A DNA stretch of 43,724 bases from an uncultured Pseudomonadota bacterium (GTDB lineage Bacteria > Pseudomonadota > Gammaproteobacteria > Steroidobacterales > Steroidobacteraceae): the NCBI GenBank assembly GCA_903828595.1, contig CAIKMS010000013.1:1-43724 (forward strand). The letters run 5' to 3'. The notes below the pieces were generated by a model, which did no database searches, was not told the DNA's origin, and saw only the letters and a program-made list of their open reading frames with translations. This document shows, one piece after another, positions 34,263 through 43,061 of this stretch. Every line of letters begins with the position of its first letter. The stretch's first letter is position 1. The position numbers were made by a program, and so were the translations under genes.

Positions 34263-35534
34263 ATGCAAATCCTCGCTACGTTGTTCAGGCTCATCCCGGT
34301 AGTACTGCTGGGCAGTTCTATCGCGCAAGCGCAGGTATCCACCCCACCCCTTCCTCAGGCACCGGCTATGGTTTTGTTAACCGACCGGGCGTTGGACGGT
34401 GCCGGCGCGGTGCTTAAAGCCGCTCGTATTGGTGTGTCCAACGGACGCATCACATCGCTGAAAGCCGCAGCAGGTAAGGCGTTGCCTGGCCAGGCCGTGA
34501 TTGACTTGCGCGGCTATACCGTCATGCCCGGTTGGATCGATGTGCACGTGCATCTGGATTCGCACTTTGACCGTGACGGCCGCATTGCGACCGAGAAAGA
34601 GCCAATAGCCGATGCGGCGTTGGGTATCGCTGCCAATGCGTGGGACGATCTGATGGGGGGGTTTACCACCGTACAAAGCGTAGGCGATGACAGCGAAAAG
34701 CCGCTGCGTGATGCAATACGCGACCGCGGGTTTCCCGGACCTCGAGTACTCACCTCACTGGCCTGGATTGAGGGAGATGCCAGTACGCCCACTGATGCGT
34801 TGCGTGACATGGTGCGTGAGCGCAAAGCACACGGCGCTGACCTCATTAAAATTTTTGCCTCCAGCAGCCAGCGGGTGGGCGCCACACCGACCCGTAGCGA
34901 GGATCAGCTGCGCGTGTTGTGTCAGGAGGCGCACGCACAGGGCTTACGCGCGATGGTGCATGCGTACCGCTCGCAGGTGGCCGCCGCGGCACGCGCGGGT
35001 TGTGACGAGGTCGAGCACGCGACCTATGCCAGTGAAGCGGACGTTCAGGTGGCGATTGCGGCTGGTACGTACCTAAGCCCTCAGGTGGGTTTAGTTGTAC
35101 AGAACTACATTGAGAACCAGGCCCGCTATCTGGGCGTGGGAAACTACACCGCCGAGGGCATGGCGACGATGCAACGCGACCTGCACTACGACTTTGAGAT
35201 TTGCAAACTCATGGTTCAGTCACCGGGTGCCAAAGTCGTCTTTTCAACGGACGCAACGGCCGGGGCGCACGGTCGTAACGCCGAAGAGTTCATCGGCCGT
35301 GTCGAGCACTGCGGTCAGTCACCGATGGCGGCCCTGGTCTCGGCGAACAGCGTAGCGGCCGGTGCGATCGGCATGGGCGACCGACTGGGTCGGCTGCGGC
35401 CTGGTTATGACGCCGATATCATCGCGCTGGACGGGGATCCGTTAACCGATCTGACGGCGGTGCGACGAGTGGTCTTTGTCATGCGCGGGGGTGTGATTTA
35501 TAAATGGCGGGGGGCGAAACGCCGCGCCCTATGA
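34263..35534 (+). CDS. Exported metal-dependent amidohydrolase
   Basis: 423 residues from the ATG at 34263 (AGGG about 8 bases upstream); a signal peptide ends at IAQAQ (about 20-24). Metal ligands: DVHVH (His95, His97), ADLIKIF (Lys196), MVHAY (His233), EHATY (His252) and FSTDATAG (Asp330). The C-terminal LRPGYDADIIALDGDPLTDL is the usual closing strand. It belongs to the same exported imidazolonepropionase/dipeptidase-like branch as the gene at 8257, but the two are diverged. It is probably a periplasmic peptidase or N-acyl amino acid hydrolase. Transcribed divergently from the lacI gene; the PQQ dehydrogenase gene starts 50 bases after its stop, so read-through is possible. Substrate unknown. 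Confidence 0.82.
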   Translation: MQILATLFRLIPVVLLGSSIAQAQVSTPPLPQAPAMVLLTDRALDGAGAVLKAARIGVSNGRITSLKAAAGKALPGQAVIDLRGYTVMPGWIDVHVHLDSHFDRDGRIATEKEPIADAALGIAANAWDDLMGGFTTVQSVGDDSEKPLRDAIRDRGFPGPRVLTSLAWIEGDASTPTDALRDMVRERKAHGADLIKIFASSSQRVGATPTRSEDQLRVLCQEAHAQGLRAMVHAYRSQVAAAARAGCDEVEHATYASEADVQVAIAAGTYLSPQVGLVVQNYIENQARYLGVGNYTAEGMATMQRDLHYDFEICKLMVQSPGAKVVFSTDATAGAHGRNAEEFIGRVEHCGQSPMAALVSANSVAAGAIGMGDRLGRLRPGYDADIIALDGDPLTDLTAVRRVVFVMRGGVIYKWRGAKRRAL

Positions 35535-35584
35535 ACGGGCTTATAGTGGCTGCCATCAAACGCCGCGCGCTTTGACTCAACACC

Positions 35585-37516
35585 ATGAACGTACTCAAAA
35601 ACAAGCCATATGCCATGAAACACAGCACCATCAAACTCACGACTCTGGCATTGGTTAGCGTTCTTAGCAGCGTGATGGCTGTTGCGGCGCCTAAGGATCG
35701 TGACTGGCCGGTCAACGGCGGCGATCCGGGTGCCATGCGCTATTCAGCGCTTAAGGATATTAACACCGGCAACGTGCAGAGACTTCGGCTGGCCTGGCAA
35801 TGGCAGACCCAGGAGGCGCCGATGGCGCAGTACGGAACTTCACCCGGCCTGTTTGAAGCCACGCCACTAGTCATCGACGGCGTCATGTACCTGAGCACTC
35901 CTTACAATCGTGTGGTTGCCTTGGAGCCGACGACCGGGCGGCAGTTGTGGGCCTACGACCCTCAGGCCTACCTCGATGGTCAGCCTCCTAACGGCTTGGG
36001 CTTTGTGCATCGCGGGGTGGCTGCCTGGAAAGACTCAAAGACCGGGCGCTTGAGGATTTTGATTAACAGTCGCTACCGACTGATCGAGTTGGATGCAGCA
36101 ACCGGTACGCCGGTGGAGTCCTTCGGCGACCACGGCGTGGTCAATTTATTGGAGGGCTTGCAATGGCCCGTGAACCCTAAACACTACACCAACACCTCAC
36201 CCCCACTCGTTTATAAAGACCTGGTCATCGTCGGTAACGGTGTGGCGGACCGGTTGATCTACAGACACGATCCCCCCGGGGATGTGCGGGCTTACGATGC
36301 GCGCACTGGCAAGCCCGCGTGGAGTTTTCACACTGTACCTCGCGATGGCGAGTTCGGCGCCGAAACCTGGGGCGAAGGCTCCAATCACTACACCGGACAC
36401 ACTAATGTCTGGGCGCCCATGAGCCTTGATGCCGATCGAGGTTTGCTCTACCTACCCGTAAGCACGCCGAGCAATGATTTCTATGGCGGTAATCGTCCGG
36501 GTGCCGGGTTATTTGGCGACTCGCTGGTGTGTCTGGACGCCGCCACGGGCGAGCGGCGCTGGCACTATCAACTTGTGCATCACGGTCTTTGGGACTACGA
36601 CCCACCGGGCCCGCCCATGCTGGTGCGTTTCAGCCATGACGGCAAACCGGTGGACGCGGTTGTCCAACTGACTAAGCAGGGTTTTGCATTTACCTTTGAT
36701 CGGGTCACGGGATTACCCGTTTGGCCTATTGAAGAGCGTCCGGTACCGCCCAGCGATGTGCCTGGTGAGACGGCCTGGCCTACGCAACCGGTACAGACCG
36801 TACTACCCGCTCTGGTCGCACAAGGTGTGACCTTGGATGATGCCACCGATCTGACGCCCCAACTGCACGAGGAAGCGGTTGCCGCACTGAAGAAAATGCG
36901 TTTGGGGCCGCTGTTCACGCCGCCCAGCCGGGAAGGCACTTTGATCAGGCCGGGTCTGGAAGGTGGTGCGGACTGGGCCGGAGGGGCCTTTGACCCGGAA
37001 ACCGGCGTGCTCTACGTGAAGGTCAACGATGACCCGATGTTGTTGTTTCCGGATCTGACCGATGAGCAAGGTAACGTGCCGGCAGTGGGCCCGAACGATT
37101 CCAGCGATGCGTCCTTGGTATTGCATCATCGTATCCCTGTGCTCAAACCACCCTATGCCTACCTTGACGCTTTGGATCTGCGCCACGCCCGCATGGCCTG
37201 GCAACGGCCCTATGGCGATAACTTAAGCATCCGAAAATCCCCTGCGCTGGCTCACGCGGCACTGCCAGAACAACTCGGCGGCGCCGGTAACGCGGGTCTG
37301 CTGGTCACTGCGGGCGGCTTGGTGTTTGCGGGCAGCGGGGATACCGCGGTGCATGCGATTGACAAGCGCACTGGTAAGACGTTGTGGAGCTATCCTACCG
37401 GTGAGATTAAAACCAACGGCTCGCCCATGACGTTTCGCCAAAACGGTAAGCAGTACATCGTCATTGCCATTGGTGGGCCTGGGACGGGGGCCACCTTACT
37501 GGCTTTTAGTCTGTGA
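35585..37516 (+). CDS. Exported PQQ-dependent dehydrogenase (glucose dehydrogenase branch)
   Basis: 643 residues with a signal peptide ending VMAVAA (about residue 35). Propeller tryptophan-docking repeats are present (DRDWPVNGGDPGAMRYSALKDI, VVALEPTTGRQLWAYDP, VAYDARTGKPAWSFH-like, VCLDAATGERRWHYQLVHHGLWDYDPPGPPMLV). The HH-LWDYD stretch is the active-site region of membrane glucose dehydrogenase, but the five-helix membrane domain of that enzyme is missing, so this form is soluble and periplasmic. It oxidises a sugar or alcohol with PQQ, passing electrons to a cytochrome. The small cytochrome c gene overlaps its stop. Neither candidate start (35585 or 35615) has a clear ribosome site. Sugar versus alcohol substrate is unresolved. 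Confidence 0.87.
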   Translation: MNVLKNKPYAMKHSTIKLTTLALVSVLSSVMAVAAPKDRDWPVNGGDPGAMRYSALKDINTGNVQRLRLAWQWQTQEAPMAQYGTSPGLFEATPLVIDGVMYLSTPYNRVVALEPTTGRQLWAYDPQAYLDGQPPNGLGFVHRGVAAWKDSKTGRLRILINSRYRLIELDAATGTPVESFGDHGVVNLLEGLQWPVNPKHYTNTSPPLVYKDLVIVGNGVADRLIYRHDPPGDVRAYDARTGKPAWSFHTVPRDGEFGAETWGEGSNHYTGHTNVWAPMSLDADRGLLYLPVSTPSNDFYGGNRPGAGLFGDSLVCLDAATGERRWHYQLVHHGLWDYDPPGPPMLVRFSHDGKPVDAVVQLTKQGFAFTFDRVTGLPVWPIEERPVPPSDVPGETAWPTQPVQTVLPALVAQGVTLDDATDLTPQLHEEAVAALKKMRLGPLFTPPSREGTLIRPGLEGGADWAGGAFDPETGVLYVKVNDDPMLLFPDLTDEQGNVPAVGPNDSSDASLVLHHRIPVLKPPYAYLDALDLRHARMAWQRPYGDNLSIRKSPALAHAALPEQLGGAGNAGLLVTAGGLVFAGSGDTAVHAIDKRTGKTLWSYPTGEIKTNGSPMTFRQNGKQYIVIAIGGPGTGATLLAFSL

Positions 37517-37851
37517 GCCCCTGCCGGTATGGGGGCGTGATGAGTTGCCGTACTGCCGTGGCGGCAGGGCTACTGGTGGTGGCGCTTAGTGGTGCCCACC
37601 CCGCGGTTGCCGATGACAAGCTGGTACTGCCCGAGGGCGTGGGCAAGGCCGAAGTCACTCGGGCCTGCACGCAATGTCATTCGGCAGACAACGTGGTGAA
37701 CAGTCGCCGGACCCGGGCCCAGTGGGAATCCAAAATTGATCAAATGATTGCGCGCGGAGCGACGGTGTCTGACGAAGAGATTGAGGTCATTGCCGGCTAT
37801 CTTGCCGAGCATTTCGGGCCGGACACTGGCAACGAATTGACGAAGCGTTAA
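37513..37851 (+). CDS. Small periplasmic c-type cytochrome
   Basis: 112 residues from a GTG overlapping the dehydrogenase stop (GTGA); an ATG at 37540 gives 103 residues and a tidier signal peptide (MSCRTAVAAGLLVVALSGAHPAVA). Single haem site CTQCH with the following SADNVVNSRRTRAQWESKIDQMIARGATVSDEEIEVIAGYLAEHFG, the short class seen beside PQQ dehydrogenases; the Met of DQMIARGA is the probable sixth ligand. It would accept electrons from the PQQ enzyme and pass them to the respiratory chain. Overlap and order make a two-gene operon with the dehydrogenase certain. Confidence 0.88.
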   Translation: MSPCRYGGVMSCRTAVAAGLLVVALSGAHPAVADDKLVLPEGVGKAEVTRACTQCHSADNVVNSRRTRAQWESKIDQMIARGATVSDEEIEVIAGYLAEHFGPDTGNELTKR

Positions 37852-38032
37852 GGGGATTACGCGGCTAACACGGTGGCTTAACACCGCAGCGCGACTACAC
37901 GCCTTGCGCGGGCCGTCGTAATCAAACCGCACCCTTTATCGGGCAGGGTGGCACCTCCTGCATGGCTAGCACATCGATGCAGGCTCATATTAGACTGGGC
38001 GCCGAGTTAGGCTTGTTTGAAAAAGGATTTTT

Positions 38033-40534
38033 ATGCGAAAACCTGTTGCAACGCTGCATCATTCGGGCGCGGGTCGAACCCCCATCCTGCTGGCCGTGTC
38101 TTCGGTACTGGCCGCAAGCCTGGCCGCGCAAGCGGCAGAGCCTGCTCTATCCAACTCCGCACTGGCCCTGGATGAGGTCGTTGTGACAGCGCAGCGCCGC
38201 TCGGAGAACCTACAGACGGTACCCATCAGTATCCAGGCACTGGATGCGAAAAAACTATCCGAATTACAGGTCACCAGCTTTCAAGACTACGTGCGCTACC
38301 TGCCGAGCTTGAGCTACCAGACGTTCGGGCCGGGTCAATCGCAGGTTTACATGCGCGGCATTACCAACGGAGGCGATGGTACTCATACAGGGCCCGCACC
38401 CATGGTGGGTCTGTATTTGGATGACATGCCGGTCACCACGATTTCAGAGAATCTCGATATCCATGTCTATGACATGCAACGAGTGGAAGCGCTGTCGGGT
38501 CCCCAGGGCACGCTGTTCGGTGCCAGTTCGCTGGCCGGTACTCTACGCATGATCACCAACAAGCCTGAAATTGGGAAATTTGAGGGCAGCGTTGACGTCT
38601 CTGGCTTGTACTACACGCCGAGCAAGGACTCTGGCGGCAAACTGGAAAGTTACGTGAACCTGCCGGTTAATGATCAGGCGGCTATTCGTCTGGTGGGTTG
38701 GGCCGAACACGATCCGGGTTATATCAACGTGGTTCGCGGCTCAAACCAGTACTTTCCGACGTCAGGTATTGCCCGTGACAACGCCAGTTTAGTGAAGCAT
38801 GCCTCGAACACGACCGACACGGCCGGCGGTCGTGCGGCGTTAAAAGTGAATCTTAACGACCGTTGGACGATCTCACCGACCGTGATGGCACAAGAGCAGA
38901 CTGCCCGTGGTCAGTATGCGTATACGCCCTTTGCGGTCACGGTCCAGCCCACGTACCCGGATAACAGCACCGGCGCGCCCATGACCTTAGGTGGAAACGG
39001 CGATTTAAATATCGCCCGGTATTATCCGGAATCCCACGTGGACCGATGGGTTACCGGAAGCCTGGTGGTGGAAGGAAAAATCAGCGATTTGGATCTGACG
39101 TATTCCGGCAGCTATATCAAAAGAAACGTACACGATAACCAGGACTATTCGGATTATGCCTTGTTCTATGACGTGCACTATGCCGGTGCCCCGGGATACT
39201 TTGGCAGCAACTTCGTTGACAACCAAGGCAAGCTGATCAGCCCTACTGAGTATGTCTATGGCATCAATCGTTTTACCAAACTGACGCATGAGCTACGGGT
39301 GGCCACGCCCACGACCTGGCGATTGCACGGTGTAGCCGGTCTCTACGCGCAAAGACAAAGTGACGAGATCAATTACGGCTACGTCACTCCCGGTCTTGCC
39401 GCCAGCGTGTCGGTCGATGGGCACCCGGGGACGTCGTGGTACGAGCGTGCCTTTCGTACCGATCGCGATACTGCCGTGTTCACCGACTGGACGTATGACA
39501 TCAGCCCCAAACTTTCGCTTACGGCGGGCGTACGCTACTTCCATTACGACAACACCATTAACGGGTACTTTGGTTTTGGCCTGAACTACCCGAGCCCCGA
39601 CTACGGTGGGCCCTACGCGGGTGAGAACATCTGCACCACGCCGATCAATCCTACGAGCCCTGAGATCCCGTGCCAAAACCTGGATTATCGAGCGACTAAA
39701 TCTAGTAACACACACCGGGTAAACCTAACCTACAAGATTGATGCGGATCGGATGGTCTACGGCACGTGGTCCACCGGCTTTAGGCCCGGTGGTATCAACC
39801 GTATACCCAGTACACCGACTCGTCCGGTGGGGCCCTTCCAGCCGGATTATCTGACGAACTTTGAGATTGGTACGAAGACTTCGTGGTTCGATAACCGCTT
39901 ACGAGTCAATGGCGCGGTCTTCTACGAAGAGTGGAAAGATGCACAGTTTGGCTATTCGGGCCCGCAGGGCGTGTCGATTTTCGTCAACGCGGCGCAAGCG
40001 AAAAGCCAGGGTGTCGAGGGAGAGATTCACTGGCGCGCCACTGAAGGGCTGACGTTGACCAGTTCCTTCACGCTCAACAACGCCACCCTGGGCACTAACG
40101 TCTGTAAGCGCAGCGATCTGCCCTGCTCGGCGAGTAACGATCCCAACGGACCGGATCCACTCTTAGCGCCCAGTGGGGCCCGGTTGCCGATCTCCTCGAA
40201 GTTTAAAGGCAACCTCATTGGCCGTTACGAGTGGAGCACCGACAACATCCGTTGGCACTCGCAGCTGGCTGGGGTTTATCAGACCAACGCTTATGCGTCG
40301 CTACGCACGTCAGAGCAGCGCGTCATCGGTGATCTGCCGGCCTACGGTACGATTGATGCGGCTATTGGCGGTGATTGGGGCAGTTGGAGTACGGAGTTCT
40401 ATATTCAAAATGCCTTCGACCGCCGCGGCGATGTCACGCGATACACCACCTGCGTGCCGTCAGTGTGCTCGCTAGTGAACGTGATTCCCATCAAGCCACG
40501 TTTACTGGGCGTGGATATTGGCTTTAAGTTCTGA
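38033..40534 (+). CDS. TonB-dependent outer-membrane receptor
   Basis: 833 residues, AAAGGA ribosome site. Signal peptide to about residue 34, TonB box region LDEVVVTAQRR (about 46-56), plug domain (QTVPISIQALDAKKLSELQVTSFQDYVRYLPSLSYQTF; VYMRGITNGGD; DMQRVEALSGPQGTLFGASSLAGTLRMITNKP), then the barrel with the canonical ending LLGVDIGFKF. This plug wording is the large 'TonB receptor, iron or carbohydrate' group common in gammaproteobacteria and sphingomonads. The ligand cannot be read. It lies 181 bases after the cytochrome gene on the same strand and may import the substrate of the PQQ enzyme. A strong hairpin follows. It is only distantly similar to the receptor at 27481. Confidence 0.9.
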   Translation: MRKPVATLHHSGAGRTPILLAVSSVLAASLAAQAAEPALSNSALALDEVVVTAQRRSENLQTVPISIQALDAKKLSELQVTSFQDYVRYLPSLSYQTFGPGQSQVYMRGITNGGDGTHTGPAPMVGLYLDDMPVTTISENLDIHVYDMQRVEALSGPQGTLFGASSLAGTLRMITNKPEIGKFEGSVDVSGLYYTPSKDSGGKLESYVNLPVNDQAAIRLVGWAEHDPGYINVVRGSNQYFPTSGIARDNASLVKHASNTTDTAGGRAALKVNLNDRWTISPTVMAQEQTARGQYAYTPFAVTVQPTYPDNSTGAPMTLGGNGDLNIARYYPESHVDRWVTGSLVVEGKISDLDLTYSGSYIKRNVHDNQDYSDYALFYDVHYAGAPGYFGSNFVDNQGKLISPTEYVYGINRFTKLTHELRVATPTTWRLHGVAGLYAQRQSDEINYGYVTPGLAASVSVDGHPGTSWYERAFRTDRDTAVFTDWTYDISPKLSLTAGVRYFHYDNTINGYFGFGLNYPSPDYGGPYAGENICTTPINPTSPEIPCQNLDYRATKSSNTHRVNLTYKIDADRMVYGTWSTGFRPGGINRIPSTPTRPVGPFQPDYLTNFEIGTKTSWFDNRLRVNGAVFYEEWKDAQFGYSGPQGVSIFVNAAQAKSQGVEGEIHWRATEGLTLTSSFTLNNATLGTNVCKRSDLPCSASNDPNGPDPLLAPSGARLPISSKFKGNLIGRYEWSTDNIRWHSQLAGVYQTNAYASLRTSEQRVIGDLPAYGTIDAAIGGDWGSWSTEFYIQNAFDRRGDVTRYTTCVPSVCSLVNVIPIKPRLLGVDIGFKF

Positions 40535-40542
40535 TGACGACG

Positions 40543-40573
40543 GCTCTGCCCCAGACGAGTTCTGGGGCAGAGC
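40543..40573 (+). terminator. Stable hairpin after the second TonB receptor gene
   Basis: GCTCTGCCCCAGA (40543-40555) and TCTGGGGCAGAGC (40561-40573) are exact 13-base complements with a 5-base loop, 8 bases after the stop. The tail ATCCTCTTCCTTC is T/C-rich rather than a pure T-run, so termination is likely but not textbook. Confidence 0.7.
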
Positions 40574-40600
40574 ATCCTCTTCCTTCGGCTTGAACTGTAG

Positions 40601-41320
40601 GTGTGTACCAAGTACATCAGTGCCGATAGCGCCGCCATAGAGAGTTATTGGCAGGTTCGCCCTAAGCAAGCCTGGCACAGCGGCGCGATGTATCCACGGG
40701 CCCCCGGGCCTTTCATCCGAGCCGTCAGCAGTTGCGTTGCTCCCGTCCGTGAATGTGTTTTGGGTCAGTGGGGACTGATTCCTTTTTTTGCGACCGCTGC
40801 CAAGCTGCCCTACCTGACGGTCAACGCGCGCTCTGAGGAGTTATCTGAAAAACCCTCTTACCGTGAGCCTTGGGCGCGCGCTCAGCGCTGCATTGTCCCG
40901 GCGATCTCCTTTGACGAGCCTAGTTGGGAAACGGGTCGCAATGTCTGGTGGCGCTTTACTCGCAAGGACGCCATGCCATGGGGGCTCGCCGGGTTGTGGA
41001 ACACCTGGTTGGATCGTGCAACGGGCGAGTTGCATGAGAGCTACACCATGCTGACCATTAATGCGGACGCCCACCCGTTGATGGGGCGAATGCACAAACC
41101 GGATCCTAAGTTCGGGCCCGACGAGCAGGATAAGCGATCGGTCGTGGCGATTGAGTTAGATCAGGCGGATCGTTGGCTTTATGGGACGCACAAAGAGGTT
41201 CAAGAACTCATTGTCCCGCCGTCTATGGATATTATCGAGGGAACCGCGGTGGCCGCAGAGCCCAAGTCCGCACGCCCTACGGGCTTTAAAGACGGTGAGT
41301 TTGCTTTTGGCGAGGATTAG
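40601..41320 (+). CDS. SRAP-family protein (YedK/HMCES-like)
   Basis: 239 residues, GTG start so that the product begins Met-Cys; in this family Cys2 becomes N-terminal after Met removal and crosslinks to abasic sites in single-stranded DNA. The conserved VNARSEEL asparagine block (about 73-80), RCIVPAISFDEPSWE with its acidic residue, and HPLMGRMHKP histidine block are present. The start MCTKYISADSAAIESYW and the DEQDKRSVVAIE stretch differ from the E. coli YedK form (MCGRF, PVIL), marking a separate subfamily. It shields abasic lesions during replication and can self-reverse. It follows the receptor terminator and stands alone. No LexA box was noticed upstream. Confidence 0.82.
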   Translation: MCTKYISADSAAIESYWQVRPKQAWHSGAMYPRAPGPFIRAVSSCVAPVRECVLGQWGLIPFFATAAKLPYLTVNARSEELSEKPSYREPWARAQRCIVPAISFDEPSWETGRNVWWRFTRKDAMPWGLAGLWNTWLDRATGELHESYTMLTINADAHPLMGRMHKPDPKFGPDEQDKRSVVAIELDQADRWLYGTHKEVQELIVPPSMDIIEGTAVAAEPKSARPTGFKDGEFAFGED

Positions 41321-41323
41321 GAA

Positions 41324-41665
41324 TTAAATTTTCGCACGCTCCGCAGACGGGCCGTTGGTCGGAGCGATAGAGGTGATATTGTATTTATCGAAGTGCGGCA
41401 GCTCGGCTTGCGACTTTTCGTCCAGCAGCACCGTGTAGTCCATGGTTGGAGCGATTTTTTCCTCCACTTCAACTTCCTCGTCATGCCATTCGGCGACTAG
41501 CGTCCCCGTGACATAGACGTAGCCGGTGTACTTCGCCGTAGACCCTTCCATATCGACGTGGGCAAGACGGAGAGTCGTTCGCTTGGGGGGCACAAGGTCG
41601 ACCTCACCCGCGACAAGCGACGACGACGCCAATAAGGCGACAATGTAGGAGGCAGCCAATCTCAT
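41324..41665 (-). CDS. Small secreted protein of unknown function
   Basis: 113 residues with a signal peptide (MRLAASYIVALLASSSLVAG). The mature part is acidic and mostly beta-like (TLRLAHVDMEGSTAKYTGYVYVTGTLVAEWHDEEVEVEEK), ending in a disordered tail (APTNGPSAERAKI). No family recognised. First of several small minus-strand orphan genes at the right end; it converges on the SRAP gene, leaving 3 bases between stops. Confidence 0.55.
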   Translation of the reverse strand: MRLAASYIVALLASSSLVAGEVDLVPPKRTTLRLAHVDMEGSTAKYTGYVYVTGTLVAEWHDEEVEVEEKIAPTMDYTVLLDEKSQAELPHFDKYNITSIAPTNGPSAERAKI

Positions 41666-41825
41666 AGCGTCCGACGTCCTGGGTTCCCTGGCGAACGATT
41701 GGGCCGACTACTCGGCCGCCCATCCATCACGATGTCTTTAGGCAGCTCTTGACCCCAACCGGTCGCTGGCGAGCGGCGGCTTTCGGGTGGGTCGTCTGTC
41801 GACCGGCTAGACGCATGATTCCGGC

Positions 41826-42488
41826 TCAGTCCGCAAAGAAGTGCGCTTCCAAGTCCGTGGCTTCCGGGTGCCACCACAACGTCCCACCGATCACCGCTGA
41901 ATTTGCGTCAACCTTATTGGACTGATGACACTCCAAATTCGGATTCGTAAAGCCCGGACTATTGATCGTTAGCCATTTGCAATGAAGTACAACGATTCCA
42001 TTCGCCGACTGTCTGGGCCTCAGTGGATACGAATTGGCTGCAATCAAATCGGATCTGTAACCCGTGACGGGTCCATAGGTGACGCCACCGAATGTCCACC
42101 TGCAACGCCCCGGAAGCACGCCGTCGATCGGGATGCGCGCCGTAAAATCGTCGCCCACTCTTGCGATGTCGAGAACTGTGAATGCCGTATGCCACGAATA
42201 CACACCCGCGGTTCGGCTGACCGCGTACCGACACTTTGCAATATCGGAGTGCCATTCAACGCGAAAATTGAGGTCGAGCGACTTGTCGATGGTGCCGTGT
42301 AAGAACAGAAAATGGAGCGGGTGAGGATTGGGTTGCGGATAGTCCTTGTCGCCCGGTGCCACGTTCAATGCATTACAGGCAGCAAGGCCGATCACTAGAA
42401 CACACGCCACACTCAAAAGACGCTGTCGGCGGGAAGTGGTGGACAGTGTTGGTGCCACGATGAGCCGAACTATAGGCCCAGGCCCCAT
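41826..42488 (-). CDS. Putative lipoprotein, unknown function
   Basis: 220 residues. A basic n-region (SRRQRL), hydrophobic core and lipobox IGLAAC (Cys38) mark a lipoprotein. The rest is soluble, with regular aromatic residues (HFLFLHGTIDKSLDLNFRVEWHSD, CRWTFGGVTYGPVTGYRSDL, GIVVLHCKWLTI) and four cysteines that could pair. No family recognised. The ATG overlaps the end of the upstream lipoprotein gene by 19 bases and has a GGTGGA site, so the two are co-transcribed and perhaps coupled. The 160 bases downstream (41666-41825) hold no gene. Confidence 0.6.
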   Translation of the reverse strand: MGPGPIVRLIVAPTLSTTSRRQRLLSVACVLVIGLAACNALNVAPGDKDYPQPNPHPLHFLFLHGTIDKSLDLNFRVEWHSDIAKCRYAVSRTAGVYSWHTAFTVLDIARVGDDFTARIPIDGVLPGRCRWTFGGVTYGPVTGYRSDLIAANSYPLRPRQSANGIVVLHCKWLTINSPGFTNPNLECHQSNKVDANSAVIGGTLWWHPEATDLEAHFFAD

Positions 42489-42811
42489 CTTTCCACCCTG
42501 GCGTCTGTAACGTGGTTGTCGTTGGACACGTTGACGATCACTGCAATATCGTATTCGGTGAATAGGAAGCGGCCGACGTGCTTTTCCAGCGCGAAATAAG
42601 ACTGCTTGTTATCGGGACCTGAGACGCAACACGTGAGCGTCAAGCCTTGCGCGGCGATAACCGATTTCGCGCCTTCAATCGTTGATCCCGCGCGTACTTG
42701 ATTCGCAACGACCTTCGACCAGTAGGTCATTCGCTCGTCAACCCGGCTTGACGTGCAGCTTGCAACGATCAGAGCCAAACAGGTGGCTGCCAACTTCAGA
42801 TATCTTCCCAA
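42470..42811 (-). CDS. Small putative lipoprotein, unknown function
   Basis: 113 residues. TTG start with GGGAG 11 bases upstream. Signal peptide and lipobox LKLAATCLALIVASC (Cys19). The mature part (VVANQVRAGSTIEGAKSVIAAQGLTLTCCVSGPDNKQSYFALEK) resembles small lipoproteins with a single alpha/beta unit of the BamE/SmpA-like shape, but no firm family match is claimed. It overlaps the following lipoprotein gene. Confidence 0.55.
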   Translation of the reverse strand: MGRYLKLAATCLALIVASCTSSRVDERMTYWSKVVANQVRAGSTIEGAKSVIAAQGLTLTCCVSGPDNKQSYFALEKHVGRFLFTEYDIAVIVNVSNDNHVTDARVERWGLGL

Positions 42812-42851
42812 TTCAGAGTGTCTCCCACAGGAGAAATAAACCGAAGCGGCC

Positions 42852-43061
42852 TTAGCTTATCGCGTCTCCGGCGGACAGCCTACTGCCAGTTTCGCCGACG
42901 CGCGAAATGATTGTAACTGCCCGGATCTTCCCGTCCGCCCAGATTCTGACAATCATCGCATCAAATACCCGATTTCTATCCAGAGCAACCGAACTTCCCC
43001 CAAAGTGCGCGAACCACCTTTTTGGGCTTACAAACTTAGGGAGACAGATCGCGGCGAACAA
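42852..43061 (-). CDS. Possible small hypothetical protein
   Basis: 69-codon frame, TTG start, overlapping the end of the upstream membrane-protein gene by 26 bases. The part VALDRNRVFDAMIVRIWADGKIRAVTIISRVGETG looks protein-like and nothing else occupies this gap, but there is no ribosome site or family match. It may equally be noise. Confidence 0.25.
   Translation of the reverse strand: MFAAICLPKFVSPKRWFAHFGGSSVALDRNRVFDAMIVRIWADGKIRAVTIISRVGETGSRLSAGDAIS

Noticed and set aside
37871..37886. Terminator after the cytochrome gene
   Set aside because: Only a 5-base stem without T-run; too weak to call.
41666..41825. Integron-type attC recombination sites between the small orphan genes
   Set aside because: The gene run looks cassette-like, but no GTTRRRY core or paired inverted boxes were found in the intergenic spaces.
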